From contig CAJFEE010000007.1 in the NCBI GenBank assembly GCA_904373265.1, positions 43,108 through 107,107 on the forward strand: DNA of 64,000 nucleotides. Direction: 5' to 3'. Positions 29,185-39,477 of the stretch are shown in pieces. Position numbers and translations under genes: made by a program. Within the stretch, counting starts at the first letter, position 1. Every line of letters begins with the position of its first letter. Below the pieces are notes generated by a model. It had not been told where the DNA came from, made no database searches, and saw only the letters and a list, made by a program, of their open reading frames with translations. The stretch is from Candidatus Harrysmithiimonas galli. GTDB taxonomy: Bacteria; Bacillota; Bacilli; CAJFEE01.

Positions 29185-30597
29185 TTATGCTCTGCACGTC
29201 ACTTTTGTTGAAATTTTAAAAGTTTTACCACCTTGTGTTACTGTTGCAGTAATTTTTGTTGTTCCTTTATTCATGCCTTTTATCTTACCATTTTGGTACA
29301 CATAGACAATATTTTTATTCCCAGATGTATATACAACTTTTGCATCTGATGTTAACCCATAGATTTTTAATACTTTTGTCTTACCACGATACACACTATA
29401 TGCTGTAGAAATAGTTGGCGTTTTTACTTCTTTTACCAACAAAGAATCTGTTACTTGTGTTTCGTCAGCAGGCTCTGATAGATCTATAACCTTTTCTGAT
29501 GTTTCTGCTTGATTTGGATCAAATACATAATCGGTTAAACTTAATGTTGGATAGCTGAATACATAGCCACCTGTCACTATACTTCCGTCATTTACATGAC
29601 CGGGGAAATTTTCTAATCCTTTTAAGAAAAAGGCATATTTATCCTGAATACGTAACGTTTCAGAAGGCACTCGTAAGTATATCGGATCATCCCAAGTCAC
29701 ATCGACTGCGTACCACTTGCCTTCAAGCATTACATAATTCCACATATGCGGTTCTCCGTCACCGTCTCCGCTTACAATCATATTTGGAATCTGAACCGCA
29801 TCACACAATACTTTTAAAGAACGGGCATAGCCTTCACAAACCGGATTATTCATATTGCCTGCATCTGTACTTCCATAATGTAATCCACTGGTAATTTTCC
29901 ACGCTTTCGGACTCATTTTGGAGAATTCATATCGATTATATTCATTTTTATCTATCAAATAATCATGAAAAAATTTCACACGTTCGTAATCGGTCTTTGG
30001 TAGATCTGCGGTCAAAGACGCAATTGCCTCATCCATGAAACGAATATCTGTTTCTACCTCTGCGGGTGTCTGGTAATCGTCTGTAAAATAATTAGAATAA
30101 TCAGGTGCCAAAGCAATTTCCCCTCTAATGGTACGACCAAGTGTTGTATATTGAAAAACCATTTTTGTGGCCTCAATCCAGAATACCTCAGAATAATCGC
30201 GGTCAAATGCATCCATTCCAGCTTGTAGGCTTTGTCCAAATTCATCAGAATCAATGTGAAAACTTCCAAGCACAAACGAAAACCGAATGGAATCCTTTCC
30301 AGTTTTCAATTTTTCAATATTATTTTGTAAAGCATTATATACTGCCCATGCAACAGGATTATTGCGAATTTGATACCCATAACTGTATGATTTAGAAATA
30401 TACGCGTTTTGTGCAGTCGGGCTTTGAAACGCTATAAGATTCCCAGCATTTTCCTCTGAGGAACGAAATTCATAAACATAGCTGTCACCGATTTTTTCTA
30501 TAGTGTTTGTTGCCGCTGAAGCTAAAGGCACACTGTCCGCTTGGAACCAAAATCCCAGTAAAAATGCCATCCCCAATAAAACCATTTTCCGTTTCAT
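29185..30597 (-). CDS. secreted transglutaminase-like protein with Ig-like domain
   Basis: About 470 residues. A signal peptide (MKRKMVLLGMAFLLGFWFQA) is cleaved near AASAAT-like residues. The middle part is a transglutaminase-like cysteine peptidase fold with Cys in NPVCEGYARS, His in EPHMWNYV and Asp in VDVTWDDP. The C-terminal ~90 residues (from VKTPTISTAY) look like a bacterial Ig-like (Big2) domain with YTSGNKNIVYVYQNGKIKG. No sortase motif. Role at the cell surface, substrate unknown. ATG at 30597 is chosen because the signal peptide starts there. Confidence 0.85.
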   Translation of the reverse strand: MKRKMVLLGMAFLLGFWFQADSVPLASAATNTIEKIGDSYVYEFRSSEENAGNLIAFQSPTAQNAYISKSYSYGYQIRNNPVAWAVYNALQNNIEKLKTGKDSIRFSFVLGSFHIDSDEFGQSLQAGMDAFDRDYSEVFWIEATKMVFQYTTLGRTIRGEIALAPDYSNYFTDDYQTPAEVETDIRFMDEAIASLTADLPKTDYERVKFFHDYLIDKNEYNRYEFSKMSPKAWKITSGLHYGSTDAGNMNNPVCEGYARSLKVLCDAVQIPNMIVSGDGDGEPHMWNYVMLEGKWYAVDVTWDDPIYLRVPSETLRIQDKYAFFLKGLENFPGHVNDGSIVTGGYVFSYPTLSLTDYVFDPNQAETSEKVIDLSEPADETQVTDSLLVKEVKTPTISTAYSVYRGKTKVLKIYGLTSDAKVVYTSGNKNIVYVYQNGKIKGMNKGTTKITATVTQGGKTFKISTKVTCRA

Positions 30598-30624
30598 CCA
30601 TACATCCTCCCTATCTACTATCAT

Positions 30625-31064
30625 TATCTCTAATATTAATAGAAAAATAGAGCAAAAAAAGCAGATTTACATAAATGTTAAAAAACTGTGTACCCATCTG
30701 ATTACAAAAATCCTTTAAGAAATTCCACTGATCATTCACAAACCCATTTCCTTAAAAATAGGAAGCTATAAAACAATTATTCTCAAAACAAAAGCCAAAT
30801 ATTTTTCAACCGTAACCTTCAAATCTCCTACAAAGAACTTTATTTCTAGTCTGCATGTTTTTTCTCCGAATTTTGTATATTAGAAATCAGAACACCCATT
30901 TATTCTTTTATATCCTTAGCCAAATATCAAAAGTATTATTTTTTATTTGATTCAATCTTAAACAGCTTTATCTTCACAAAAAATATGTTCTTTTACACCA
31001 AAAAAGTTTCAGACGACATTTTTGCATTACCTAAAATAGAACTCCTCTCTCTTTACCATCAAAA
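30625..31064. other. gene-free interval
   Basis: About 440 AT-rich bases between the cls stop and the transglutaminase start. The latter's promoter should lie at its left edge, but no strong hexamers or hairpins stand out. Confidence 0.4.
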
Positions 31065-32600
31065 CTACATTAATGGCGCAAATAAGCGTAGCACACTGCG
31101 AAGCATTCGCGTGCGCCATTTCACTTGTTTGCAGTCCTCAAGGGTAACCTCTCGGCAAAGCTTTAATGTTTCAACAAAGTCCTGGTATACAGCATGAACA
31201 CTTTGGGTTCGATACAGCCATACCGCACATTCATAATGAAGGTACAGACTGCGATAATCCATATTAATTGTTCCAACAACGGCATATAGATCATCCACAA
31301 CATAATTTTTGGCATGAATAAAACCAGGCGTATATTCATAGATTCGCACACCGCTTTCAATTAATTGCTGATAATATGAACGTGTCAAGTGATGAACATA
31401 TTTCTTATCGGGAATATACGGCGTCATAATGCGAACATCTATACCAGATTTTGCCGCAATACATAACGCTTGCACCATTTCGTTGTCAATGACCAAATAT
31501 GGACTTGTAATATACACATATTTTTCTGCTTTATTAATTAAATTTAAATAAACGGTTTCTCCAACAGTTTCATGATCTAATGGACTGTCATCAAATGGCT
31601 GTACATATCCATCGCTTTGATATTGCTCCTCTTGATAAACTTCGGGACGATAAGCAGCAAAATCACTTTGAACATTTTTCAAATAATCCCAAACTGATAA
31701 AAACATAACGGTCAAATTCCAAACCGCATCCCCTTTTAGCATAACAGCCGAATCCTTCCAATGACCAAAGCGTTCAAAAGCGTTAATATACTCATCTGCT
31801 AAATTAATTCCGCCGATAAATCCAGTATGTCCATCAATTACGGTAATTTTTCGATGATCACGGTTATTAAACTTTTTTGACAAAATCGGGACAAAAGGAT
31901 TAAATATACAGCATTGAATCCCTAATGCCTCCAATTTTTTGGGATAGTGATACGGCAAAGTCATCATGCAACCAAAATCATCATAAATGACTCGCACATC
32001 TACCCCTGAACGTGCTTTTTCTACCAAAATATCCAAAATGGTATTCCACATTTTCCCTTCTCGAATAATAAAATATTCTAGGAAAATATAATGCTTGGCC
32101 TGTTTTAATTCCTGAATCATAGAAGCAAATTTTGCTTCCCCAATGGGATAATACTCAGAATATGTATTTTGATAAATTGGTGAATATGCATATTCAGAAA
32201 TATAATGACTTTGGTGATATGCATTCATATTTTCTTCTTTTAAACTTTGTACCACAGTAGAATTTCTTGTCAATGTACGAATATAAGTATCCCCTACCTG
32301 CTCCATACGACGCTTTTGCCGTCGTGTCAACGCAGATCCGCCAAATAACAGATAAAACAAACCTCCAAAAATGGGAAAAAGAAAAATTGGGATAATCCAC
32401 GCAATCTTATAGCTTGGATTGCTTCGATTGTTTAAAATCCACAAAACGACTACCATACTTAAAACCAGACTAAAACTATAAAAATAAATAAAATACTCAC
32501 TAAAACGAATAATAATGAAAATAAGTATGGAAGCTTGCAGAAAAATTAGGAAGCCAATTAAAAATATGCGATGAAACAGTAACTTTAAAATTTTCTTCAT
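31065..32600 (-). CDS. cls: cardiolipin synthase
   Basis: Membrane enzyme joining two phosphatidylglycerol molecules into cardiolipin. 511 residues, with N-terminal hydrophobic segments and the cytoplasmic WIIPIFLFPIFGGLFYLLFG stretch of Cls. Two phospholipase-D motifs: HRKITVIDG near 220 and HAKNYVVDD near 425, each followed by downstream Gly/Asn residues. Length and architecture are normal. Confidence 0.94.
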   Translation of the reverse strand: MKKILKLLFHRIFLIGFLIFLQASILIFIIIRFSEYFIYFYSFSLVLSMVVVLWILNNRSNPSYKIAWIIPIFLFPIFGGLFYLLFGGSALTRRQKRRMEQVGDTYIRTLTRNSTVVQSLKEENMNAYHQSHYISEYAYSPIYQNTYSEYYPIGEAKFASMIQELKQAKHYIFLEYFIIREGKMWNTILDILVEKARSGVDVRVIYDDFGCMMTLPYHYPKKLEALGIQCCIFNPFVPILSKKFNNRDHRKITVIDGHTGFIGGINLADEYINAFERFGHWKDSAVMLKGDAVWNLTVMFLSVWDYLKNVQSDFAAYRPEVYQEEQYQSDGYVQPFDDSPLDHETVGETVYLNLINKAEKYVYITSPYLVIDNEMVQALCIAAKSGIDVRIMTPYIPDKKYVHHLTRSYYQQLIESGVRIYEYTPGFIHAKNYVVDDLYAVVGTINMDYRSLYLHYECAVWLYRTQSVHAVYQDFVETLKLCREVTLEDCKQVKWRTRMLRSVLRLFAPLM

Positions 32601-32903
32601 TTTTGCGCCTCCGTGTTTTAGTATGCTCCCAATTACAAAAAAGCCAGATCACCAACAAAACAAATAAAAACCATAGCAGGTATACAAAAATACAAATTGC
32701 ATTCTTTTATAAATGACTAAACAAAAGGTCTAAGACAAAAGGAAAAATCATTATTTGTTTCCCATTTGATTTTAGACACCAAGTAACCGTGTAAACAACT
32801 TTATCATAAAAAATAGACTTGACAATGATGGAAAAGCATGTGCTAAGCTGAAAAATCAGAGTATCCATTCTTTGTATCAAACTATAACAAGACCTAATAA
32901 AAT
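32601..32903. other. gene-free interval
   Basis: About 300 bases between cls and the permease gene upstream; no hairpin or ORF with support seen. Confidence 0.35.
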
Positions 32904-34067
32904 TTACTGCATAAATTTTTCTTTTTCGATCTTTCTAAATTCCAATCTGCCGTAAATGGCTTCACGAAATAAGGTATATGCAAGTGAACAAAGTGGTACA
33001 CCAATTAACATGCCTAAAACTCCCATAGCACTACCCCCGACCGTTACAGCAAACAACACCCATAGTGCAGGAAGACCGACTGAAGTCCCAACTACACGCG
33101 GATAAATTAAATTGCCCTCAATTTGTTGCAATACCACCAAATAAATAATAAACCACACCGCCAAAATCGGATCGGTGACCAAAATCAAGAATGCGCCGAT
33201 AAATGCGCCGATAAATGCACCAAATACTGGAATCAATGCCGTAAACCCAACAAGCACACTGATCATCAAAGCATATGGAAATTGAAAAATCAACATTCCA
33301 ATATAACATAGCACACCTAAAATCACGGCATCTGTACATTGACCCGTAATAAAATTTGAAAACACTTTGTTGGAAACTTTACCAACATAGATCAAATAAT
33401 CCCCACGTTTTTCAGAAAAATATGCATATAAAATTTGCTTTAATTGTCGAATTAATGTTTCCTTATCATACAAGAAATAAATGGCAAAGACAAACCCGAT
33501 AACCAAATTAAATGCTGCACTGAAAACAGAGGTGGCAACTGTAACGGTTGAATTCAAAACGCTGGATGCACCCGATTGTACAAATTCCAAAACTTTTGTT
33601 CCAATATTGTTCCAGTCTAAATCAAGCGCAATGACACTGGAAGCCAATTCCGGATATTCAGATAAAAGCTCATTTACTTTCCCTTGTACTTGACGAAAAA
33701 ATTCCGGAATTCTTTCAGTTAAAGCAGCCAATGTACGCGCAAACTCTGGCACGACCATAAAAATGACAAACAAAATAATGCCCAAAATCAATAAGAAACT
33801 GAGCGTAATACTGAATGGACGTTTGAATTTCTCTATATACTTTTTTCCTTGTAGTGCTTTTAAACCAAATAGTTTACGTTCAAAAAAGCGAAGCGGAACA
33901 TTGGCAACAAACGCAATACAAATCCCGACAATTACAGGCATTAACAATCCGACAAAAAAGCGGATAAAATTCATAACGCTATCAAATTGATTCAATGCAA
34001 AATATAAAACAATCCCAAATGTAATGATTCCCAAGATCTTCCATATATTCTTCTTATCCAAATTCAA
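32904..34067 (-). CDS. AI-2E family (PerM/YdbI-like) transporter
   Basis: Polytopic membrane protein, about 387 residues, with the AI-2E family layout: two N-terminal membrane helices, a soluble helical part (TLAALTERIPEFFRQVQGKV), then a cluster including GFTALIPVFGAFIGAFIGAFLI and LIYPRVVGTSVGLPALWVL. Substrate unknown; family members export AI-2 or act as Na+/H+ antiporters. The track TTG at 34085 overlaps the ribosome site GAGGAGG; TTG at 34067, nine bases after it, is the better start. Confidence 0.88.
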   Translation of the reverse strand: MNLDKKNIWKILGIITFGIVLYFALNQFDSVMNFIRFFVGLLMPVIVGICIAFVANVPLRFFERKLFGLKALQGKKYIEKFKRPFSITLSFLLILGIILFVIFMVVPEFARTLAALTERIPEFFRQVQGKVNELLSEYPELASSVIALDLDWNNIGTKVLEFVQSGASSVLNSTVTVATSVFSAAFNLVIGFVFAIYFLYDKETLIRQLKQILYAYFSEKRGDYLIYVGKVSNKVFSNFITGQCTDAVILGVLCYIGMLIFQFPYALMISVLVGFTALIPVFGAFIGAFIGAFLILVTDPILAVWFIIYLVVLQQIEGNLIYPRVVGTSVGLPALWVLFAVTVGGSAMGVLGMLIGVPLCSLAYTLFREAIYGRLEFRKIEKEKFMQ

Positions 34068-34085
34068 ATTCGTTTTCCTCCTCAA

Positions 34086-34859
34086 TCTGCAGAATAAAGC
34101 AACTGCTCTATATGTTTTTCCTCTTTATCATACCATTCCAGCTACAATATGCGAAATAAAATTGGATTTTTCAATCATTGATCGACCCACATCCATTCAT
34201 TTAAACAAAAAAAAGAGGAAATAAGATAGAAACCCGGTGCTTAACCATTTGATTCAACGACAGAAAGCTTTTGATGTCATATTTTGATAAACATAATCAA
34301 ATATTTCCTATCAACACAATACTACCCCTTCTCAATTTTCTTCTTTTGGCCAGCAAGAAAAAAACGAGGCATTTTATACCATCAAAAAACTTACTGCTTG
34401 TACATACTTATGAAATGATAAAGAAAACCGGATATACTTTGTAAAAAAATAAATCCGGTTTGATACATTATAACTTTCTCTCTTGAAAAACGGACAATTG
34501 ATTATCCTTATTTCATCGTTTCATCTATTCTTATGCGCATTATCAATGAAAATGTAAAAGTAAGACAAAAATGTCCATAATGAAAAGCCTGGTTTAAATC
34601 CATTTTTTCCAACACTTTCACATGGAGAAAACCCCTTATAAAAAAGAGCAAAATAAGGCTCTTGGCTTACCAACCACTCCAAGAAAACAAAACCCATCGG
34701 AAAAAATTTTATTCCGCCCCTTAATATAGATCAATATCTCAGTCAACTCAAAATTTCATATTTTCTTGTTCTTTCAATCAAAGAAATTACAAAAGGGAAA
34801 ATTCTTCATATATATTTTGTTTTCATTTAAGCTGTCTAAACTTATCCATCCATCAAAAA
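34086..34859. other. gene-free interval
   Basis: About 770 bases without a supported gene. An inverted repeat AAACCGGAT/ATCCGGTTT at about 34424-34461 could end transcription coming from the oxidoreductase gene, though it is 400 bases away. Track ORFs on either strand here look like noise. Confidence 0.4.
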
Positions 34860-36191
34860 TTATTTTGATGCATTCCCTGCAACATTTAAAATATCCCATG
34901 CACGGGCAAACGGTGGAGCATAGCAGAAATCCAACATTCCGAGCTGCTCTGTCGTTAATCCGGCATAAATCGCAACTGCAAGTGCATCCACTCGGTGAAC
35001 AACTTGTTTCTTTCCAACCATTTGTGCACCGAGCAGTTTTTTGGTATCTGCATGATAAATCAACTTCAACCATAAATCAACCTGCCCTGGATAATAATGT
35101 GTTTGATTTTTATCTGAGATAAAAGTGGTCTGATACAAAATTCCCAGTTCTTTTGCCTCTTTTTCTGTCAATCCAGTTCGAGCTGCTTCCAAATTCATCA
35201 CCTTTAAACAGGCAGAGCCAAGCGTACCTTCAAAACTTGTTTTTGCACCGGTTAAATTTTCTCCGACAATACGACCGATTTTATTGGCTGTTGTTGCCAA
35301 TGGAATATACTTATGTGTCTGACTGAGCAAATGATAAACCGTCGCACAATCTCCGGCAGCATAAATATCTGGTATACTGGTTTCACCATATTCATTAATA
35401 ACCACTGCACCATTTTCCAACATTTTTATTCCGGTATTTTGCAAAAATTCTGTATTGGGGCGAATCCCTGCAGCAACAATAACTACATCTGCAGCATATC
35501 TCCCTTTATTCGTTACAACTTCCGAAACAACCTCATCGCCTACCAACGAAACAATCGTTTCACCCGTTCGATAGTCAATATGCTGTCTCAATTCTTCCTC
35601 CAATTTTTCTGCAATTTCTACATCGAAAGTTTTGGATAATACATGTTCTGAACGTTGAAGCAAGGTTACATTTTTCCCAAGATTTTTCATTGCTTCAACC
35701 GTTTCCAAACCAATATATCCCGCACCAACAATGACAATATTTTTCTTATCTGGATCGGTTATTTGTTCCTTAAGTTTCACACCATCTGACATTGTTTTGA
35801 GCATGTGTACATTTTGATAATCTGCACATAACCAAGTCGGACGAACAGCCGAAGCACCTGTTGCAATCAACAAACGGTCATAATCAACAATATCCTTTTT
35901 TTCTGTCAATAAATCTTTTACTGTAAGTTGCTTTTGTTTTACATCAACCGTTTCAACCAATTGATGCTGATGTATCACTATACCACTTTTCTGAAATTGC
36001 TCTGCAGTTCGCGCAATCATTTTCTCCTTTTCCTGAAAAAAACCTCCAACAAAATACGGCAATCCACAAGCGCCAAACGATACAATATCTGTCGCATCAT
36101 ACACATGAATCTCTGCCTCTTTCATCATACGTTTTGCCTTTGCCGCTGCACTCATCCCTGCAGCTTGTGCTCCAATAATAACAATCTTCAT
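34860..36191 (-). CDS. CoA-disulfide reductase / NADH oxidase-type flavoprotein
   Basis: 443-residue FAD/NAD(P)-dependent disulfide oxidoreductase. FAD-binding GAQAAGMSAAAKAKR at the N-terminus, redox Cys in SFGACGLPYFVGG near 43, NAD-binding IVGAGYIGLETVEAMKNLG near 155, and IYAAGDCA near 280. The single Cys and SFGACGLPYF motif are typical of CoA-disulfide reductases and NADH oxidases; which reaction it performs cannot be told. Likely role: thiol redox balance or oxygen detoxification. Confidence 0.88.
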   Translation of the reverse strand: MKIVIIGAQAAGMSAAAKAKRMMKEAEIHVYDATDIVSFGACGLPYFVGGFFQEKEKMIARTAEQFQKSGIVIHQHQLVETVDVKQKQLTVKDLLTEKKDIVDYDRLLIATGASAVRPTWLCADYQNVHMLKTMSDGVKLKEQITDPDKKNIVIVGAGYIGLETVEAMKNLGKNVTLLQRSEHVLSKTFDVEIAEKLEEELRQHIDYRTGETIVSLVGDEVVSEVVTNKGRYAADVVIVAAGIRPNTEFLQNTGIKMLENGAVVINEYGETSIPDIYAAGDCATVYHLLSQTHKYIPLATTANKIGRIVGENLTGAKTSFEGTLGSACLKVMNLEAARTGLTEKEAKELGILYQTTFISDKNQTHYYPGQVDLWLKLIYHADTKKLLGAQMVGKKQVVHRVDALAVAIYAGLTTEQLGMLDFCYAPPFARAWDILNVAGNASK

Positions 36192-36549
36192 GACTAAATA
36201 CCTCCTAAAATCAGAAAATAATTTGATCTATGGATTGCTAGCAACTCCATTACTTAGATCATGGTGTTTTCTCTGTCTTAAACCTATCCTAAAATGATAT
36301 TAGCCATAGCTGCAAATAATCTGTTTGAAAGAAAAATAAAACGAAAAGGAAATGATCTCCCTCATCCTGTTGTTCATCCGATTGCTTATTTTAAACCCAT
36401 TTGCCTTTCAAAAACGACTTCCAATACAAAATTTGTCAGAAGCACAAATACCTGTTATGATTTGAAAAGATCTATAACCTACAAGATTCACTCTACAAAA
36501 AGAGGTTAAAGGAAAACCAATCTATTAATGGAGGTTTAATTCATCTATT
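36192..36549. other. divergent intergenic region
   Basis: Holds the start regions of the divergent oxidoreductase and membrane protein genes. The 71-aa track ORF at 36294 has no ribosome site or family features and is not called. Confidence 0.35.
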
Positions 36550-37128
36550 ATGAAAAAACTGGTTTTGTCATTTGCATTTTTAGGATTTTTAGCCATACCC
36601 TTGTTGGTACTTGATGGTTTTTTGGTGTATTGGATGAACGGCAGCTATACAAGCTTCCCCTTACTTTTTATCTTTTTTATTTTATTTTATGTATTAGACT
36701 TTATTTTCGGATTGTTTCTGGAAGGAATTGCACATGCTCTGTCAATTGCATACAGCCTATCTCGAAAAAAACAAGAAATGCTGTTTTTCCTATTTGAATT
36801 CTTTGGCAGTTGTCTTGTAATTTTCTCATTAGATGCTTTATTTACCTTTGTCAACTTATCTGCAGCCGCTAAAATTGTGCTTATTTCCATACATGCGTTA
36901 CTGTTTTTACTTATTGAAAACTTTTCCGCCCCAAAATCAGAGCAAGCAGACGACATCATACCAGAAATTCAGCTTTCTGTTGAGCTCCAAAACGAAATCC
37001 GCCTACTTTTGAAAGAAAATGACATGATATCTTGCATCAGCATTTTACAAGAAAAATATCCAGATATCCCATTTCAGCATATTGTACAAGCTGTACGAAA
37101 AATTTATTACGAGACAAAATCTTCATAA
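36550..37128 (+). CDS. hypothetical membrane protein, possibly YrvL-like
   Basis: 192 residues: four hydrophobic segments within the first 130, then a soluble C-terminal tail of about 60 residues (SVELQNEIRLLLKENDMISCI and on). The layout recalls small regulatory membrane proteins such as YrvL, but I am not sure. GGAGG is 14 bases from the ATG, wider than usual. It converges on the next gene. Confidence 0.6.
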   Translation: MKKLVLSFAFLGFLAIPLLVLDGFLVYWMNGSYTSFPLLFIFFILFYVLDFIFGLFLEGIAHALSIAYSLSRKKQEMLFFLFEFFGSCLVIFSLDALFTFVNLSAAAKIVLISIHALLFLLIENFSAPKSEQADDIIPEIQLSVELQNEIRLLLKENDMISCISILQEKYPDIPFQHIVQAVRKIYYETKSS

Positions 37129-37221
37129 AGAAAAGTTTCTGACCAAAACATCATAACTTCTGCAAGGAATTTTTCCTATCTTAATTCATATCTACATTTT
37201 AATACAATCAATGACAACTAC

Positions 37222-37977
37222 CTAACCGGTCGACTGTTCTTGTTGCAAAAGCGATATGGTATTTAAATTCACCTGCAAAAAAAACACACTGAACAATGCA
37301 AAAATAAACACAAGCGTCGTTGGATAAAAATAATTGTCACAAATGATCGACAACAATAAAAACCCTCCATACATGCACATAGAAAAACGAAGTTGCCAAG
37401 CCGTAACATATGGAGATTGTTTCAAGGACTCAAGAATCTGCTCCATATCTCTATAGCTAAAGATGAAAAATAGCAATACACATAAATAAATATCAACATA
37501 TAAAAGTGCCAAAAAAAATAAAAACAGCCAAACATACATATTCCGAATGGCTTCTTCTGCTTCTTTTGTGCTGTGCATGAAAAATTGATTAATTTCCTTC
37601 CATACCAAACGGTTTTTGCCAAAAAAACGATACAACTGCCAATGTGCAACAAAGCTCAAACAGAAAGCAGCCAAAAAAACAGGAAGCATGTAGCTCAGCA
37701 TTGCATCCACCGCAAAAATATGGCTAAAAAACAATAGATAACTATACGCCAACAACTCCGAAAAAACCACACAACCTACCCAACGAATCACCGGTCTCAT
37801 TTTCTTGGAATAAAAAAGTGGAAAATATTTTGCAAGTGTATAAAATAATAAAATGCTGCATGCAAAAATAATGAACGGATTGATAATTTCCTGACCATCT
37901 ACTTTTTTGACACATAAAATCAAATAGAGAAAGAGCAAAGCAAAATGAAGAATCAAAGTATAGATTATGTTTTTCAT
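37222..37977 (-). CDS. hypothetical polytopic membrane protein
   Basis: 251 residues with about seven to eight hydrophobic segments and little else; positive residues occur between helices (KYFPLFYSKKMRPVIRW). No family recognised. It converges on the 36550 gene and stands alone. Confidence 0.55.
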   Translation of the reverse strand: MKNIIYTLILHFALLFLYLILCVKKVDGQEIINPFIIFACSILLFYTLAKYFPLFYSKKMRPVIRWVGCVVFSELLAYSYLLFFSHIFAVDAMLSYMLPVFLAAFCLSFVAHWQLYRFFGKNRLVWKEINQFFMHSTKEAEEAIRNMYVWLFLFFLALLYVDIYLCVLLFFIFSYRDMEQILESLKQSPYVTAWQLRFSMCMYGGFLLLSIICDNYFYPTTLVFIFALFSVFFLQVNLNTISLLQQEQSTG

Positions 37978-38260
37978 TGCCCACCTTCTTATGCAAATAA
38001 AATATAAGATCCTTTCAATCCAGTGTACATGGAAGCTTCATCATTTTTCAAGTATAAGGATAGTCTAACTTTTCTAGTTTATACCAAATTCCATCTATAA
38101 ATTTATTATTCCATTTTTTTACTTTTTCATAGAAAACATTGTCATAAATAGCCTGTCGATTAATTATAACAACGGATTTTCCCCATTATTTACCGTAGAT
38201 AGACCCATTCAAACAAAAAACCTTATTATAGAACCGATATGATATTGAAAAAATATTCAA

Positions 38261-38290
38261 ATTTCAATACATCCCATGTTACGGTTCAAC
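38261..38290 (-). repeat. solitary CRISPR repeat
   Basis: Full-length 30-bp copy of the array repeat with one change (CATCCC for CATCCT on the plus strand), same orientation as both arrays, with no neighbouring repeat within 1.7 kb. Confidence 0.95.
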
Positions 38291-38298
38291 ATGAAAAT

Positions 38299-38481
38299 GC
38301 AGTTGGAGCTAAAAAACTCATTTATGACACTATTGTAAAAGGAGTACAAAACGGTGAATCTGTAATGATGTTGCACAGAAAAACAGGTGTTTCCCGAAAG
38401 ACTATTTATAAAATCAAAATGAATGGTTCAATACTTTCGGTTAAATTCATTTTAATTTTAAAAGCTATCGTTTCTTACTAG
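38299..38481 (+). pseudogene. fragment of a helix-turn-helix protein
   Basis: The reading frame after the solitary repeat gives VMMLHRKTGVSRKTIYKIKMNG, a helix-turn-helix like that at the ends of resolvases or transposases. The frame then runs into the 79-bp direct repeat and stops. No start of its own is seen; the track ORF begins by translating the repeat. Probably a remnant. Confidence 0.45.
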
Positions 38482-38496
38482 ACTTTCATAAAAATA
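38418..38496 (+). repeat. 79-bp direct repeat, copy 1
   Basis: Matches 39756-39834 with about three mismatches. It contains CAATACTTTCGGTTAAATTC and ends GACTTTCATAAAAATA. The two copies bracket 1.3 kb with a small membrane protein gene and a broken secreted-protein gene. Confidence 0.9.
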
Positions 38497-38658
38497 TAAT
38501 AAGGCTACGATTATGACTAAATTTTCAAAAATTCACAACCTTAGAAATGGGATTTTTAGGCAAAAAAACTTCTAAACTATTTCTAAAAAAAGGAGAAAAG
38601 GCTCCTGCTGCCTTCTGACAAGCCGCGCACCAGCTGGCAAGGGGTAAGGAAAGAATAG

Positions 38659-38688
38659 AAAAACCAGAGGATGAGTCCTCTGGTTTTT
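38659..38688. terminator. bidirectional terminator
   Basis: Perfect arms AAAAACCAGAGGA (38659-38671) and TCCTCTGGTTTTT (38676-38688) with a 4-base loop. It lies downstream of the minus-strand gene 38771-38959 and next to a GC-rich patch (38610-38650). Confidence 0.8.
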
Positions 38689-38770
38689 CATTTTTCTACA
38701 ATGGCGCATGATACTTCTTGAGATGAAAGAATTGGAGAAAGAGGTCACACTACCACCTACCATTTTATGA

Positions 38771-38959
38771 TCACTTGTTTTTGGCATATGTCATAGTATA
38801 GGCACCTAAAGCAGCAAAAAAACAGCCGAATACAGCTATTACAATTCTCCATATTGCTCCTGGGAACTCTGTCGGAAACGGAAAAATTAAAGCTGCTATA
38901 AAAACTAGAAGCCCAAAAATTACTAACACAACGCCTGTTATGAGTTTTGTCTTTGTCAT
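38771..38959 (-). CDS. small membrane protein
   Basis: 62 residues, two hydrophobic helices (LITGVVLVIFGLLVFIAALIF and a second from IWRIVIAVFG) with basic ends, so an inserted membrane peptide. It follows the broken secreted-protein gene by 17 bases in the same direction, an arrangement seen for exported peptide plus immunity protein, but this is only inference. Confidence 0.6.
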   Translation of the reverse strand: MTKTKLITGVVLVIFGLLVFIAALIFPFPTEFPGAIWRIVIAVFGCFFAALGAYTMTYAKNK

Positions 38960-38976
38960 TTGTTATCTCTCAACCT

Positions 38977-39477
38977 TTATAAATTTATAGTAATTGTAGG
39001 CGATTCAATTGTTGAATCAAAAGAAGCTCCGATAGGGAATCCTAATATATCAAGACCAATGAACCAAGTACCTGTCACAGAATATTTTGTATTCATTCCA
39101 CCCAGCGCAGTACCATAACCGCTTCTATGTGTCCATGTAGCTCCCACAAGACCTGTCATATATGAATTGTTAACAGTAATATTTGAAACTCTACCGCCTC
39201 CGCTATTACTGTAATAAAATCTAATTTGAGCATTTGTTCTTGACAACAAACTGGTATTTCCACCACCCCACCAAGACACAGTAATAGTATACCACCCAGA
39301 AGAATTAGAGCTGCTTCTTGTGACATTTTTTATATCAATTTGCGGTTGGAGGTAACTTTATCCTCAACTTTCAGTTGCTGACAATTCTCTCTGTTCCGCA
39401 GCGAAGGCTGTTGTACTTACTCCAAATAGCATAATCACTGAGGGTAACATCGTTAACGATTTTCTTATCGTAGTCAT
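38977..39477 (-). pseudogene. secreted protein gene with two in-frame stops
   Basis: ATG at 39477 behind AGAGG starts a clear signal peptide (MTTIRKSLTMLPSVIMLFGV, cleaved near AFA/AEQ). After ATES the frame meets TGA, one Gly codon and TAA, then continues in the same frame for about 130 residues of Ser/Gly/Asn-rich beta-type sequence (SGWYTITVSWWGGGNTSLLS through SPTITINL). The track shows only the part after an internal Met. Two stops without a frameshift suggest recent inactivation or point mutations. Family not recognised. Confidence 0.7.

Noticed and set aside
38572-38787. 71-aa minus-strand ORF
   Set aside because: Runs through the terminator hairpin and GC-rich patch and has no ribosome site.
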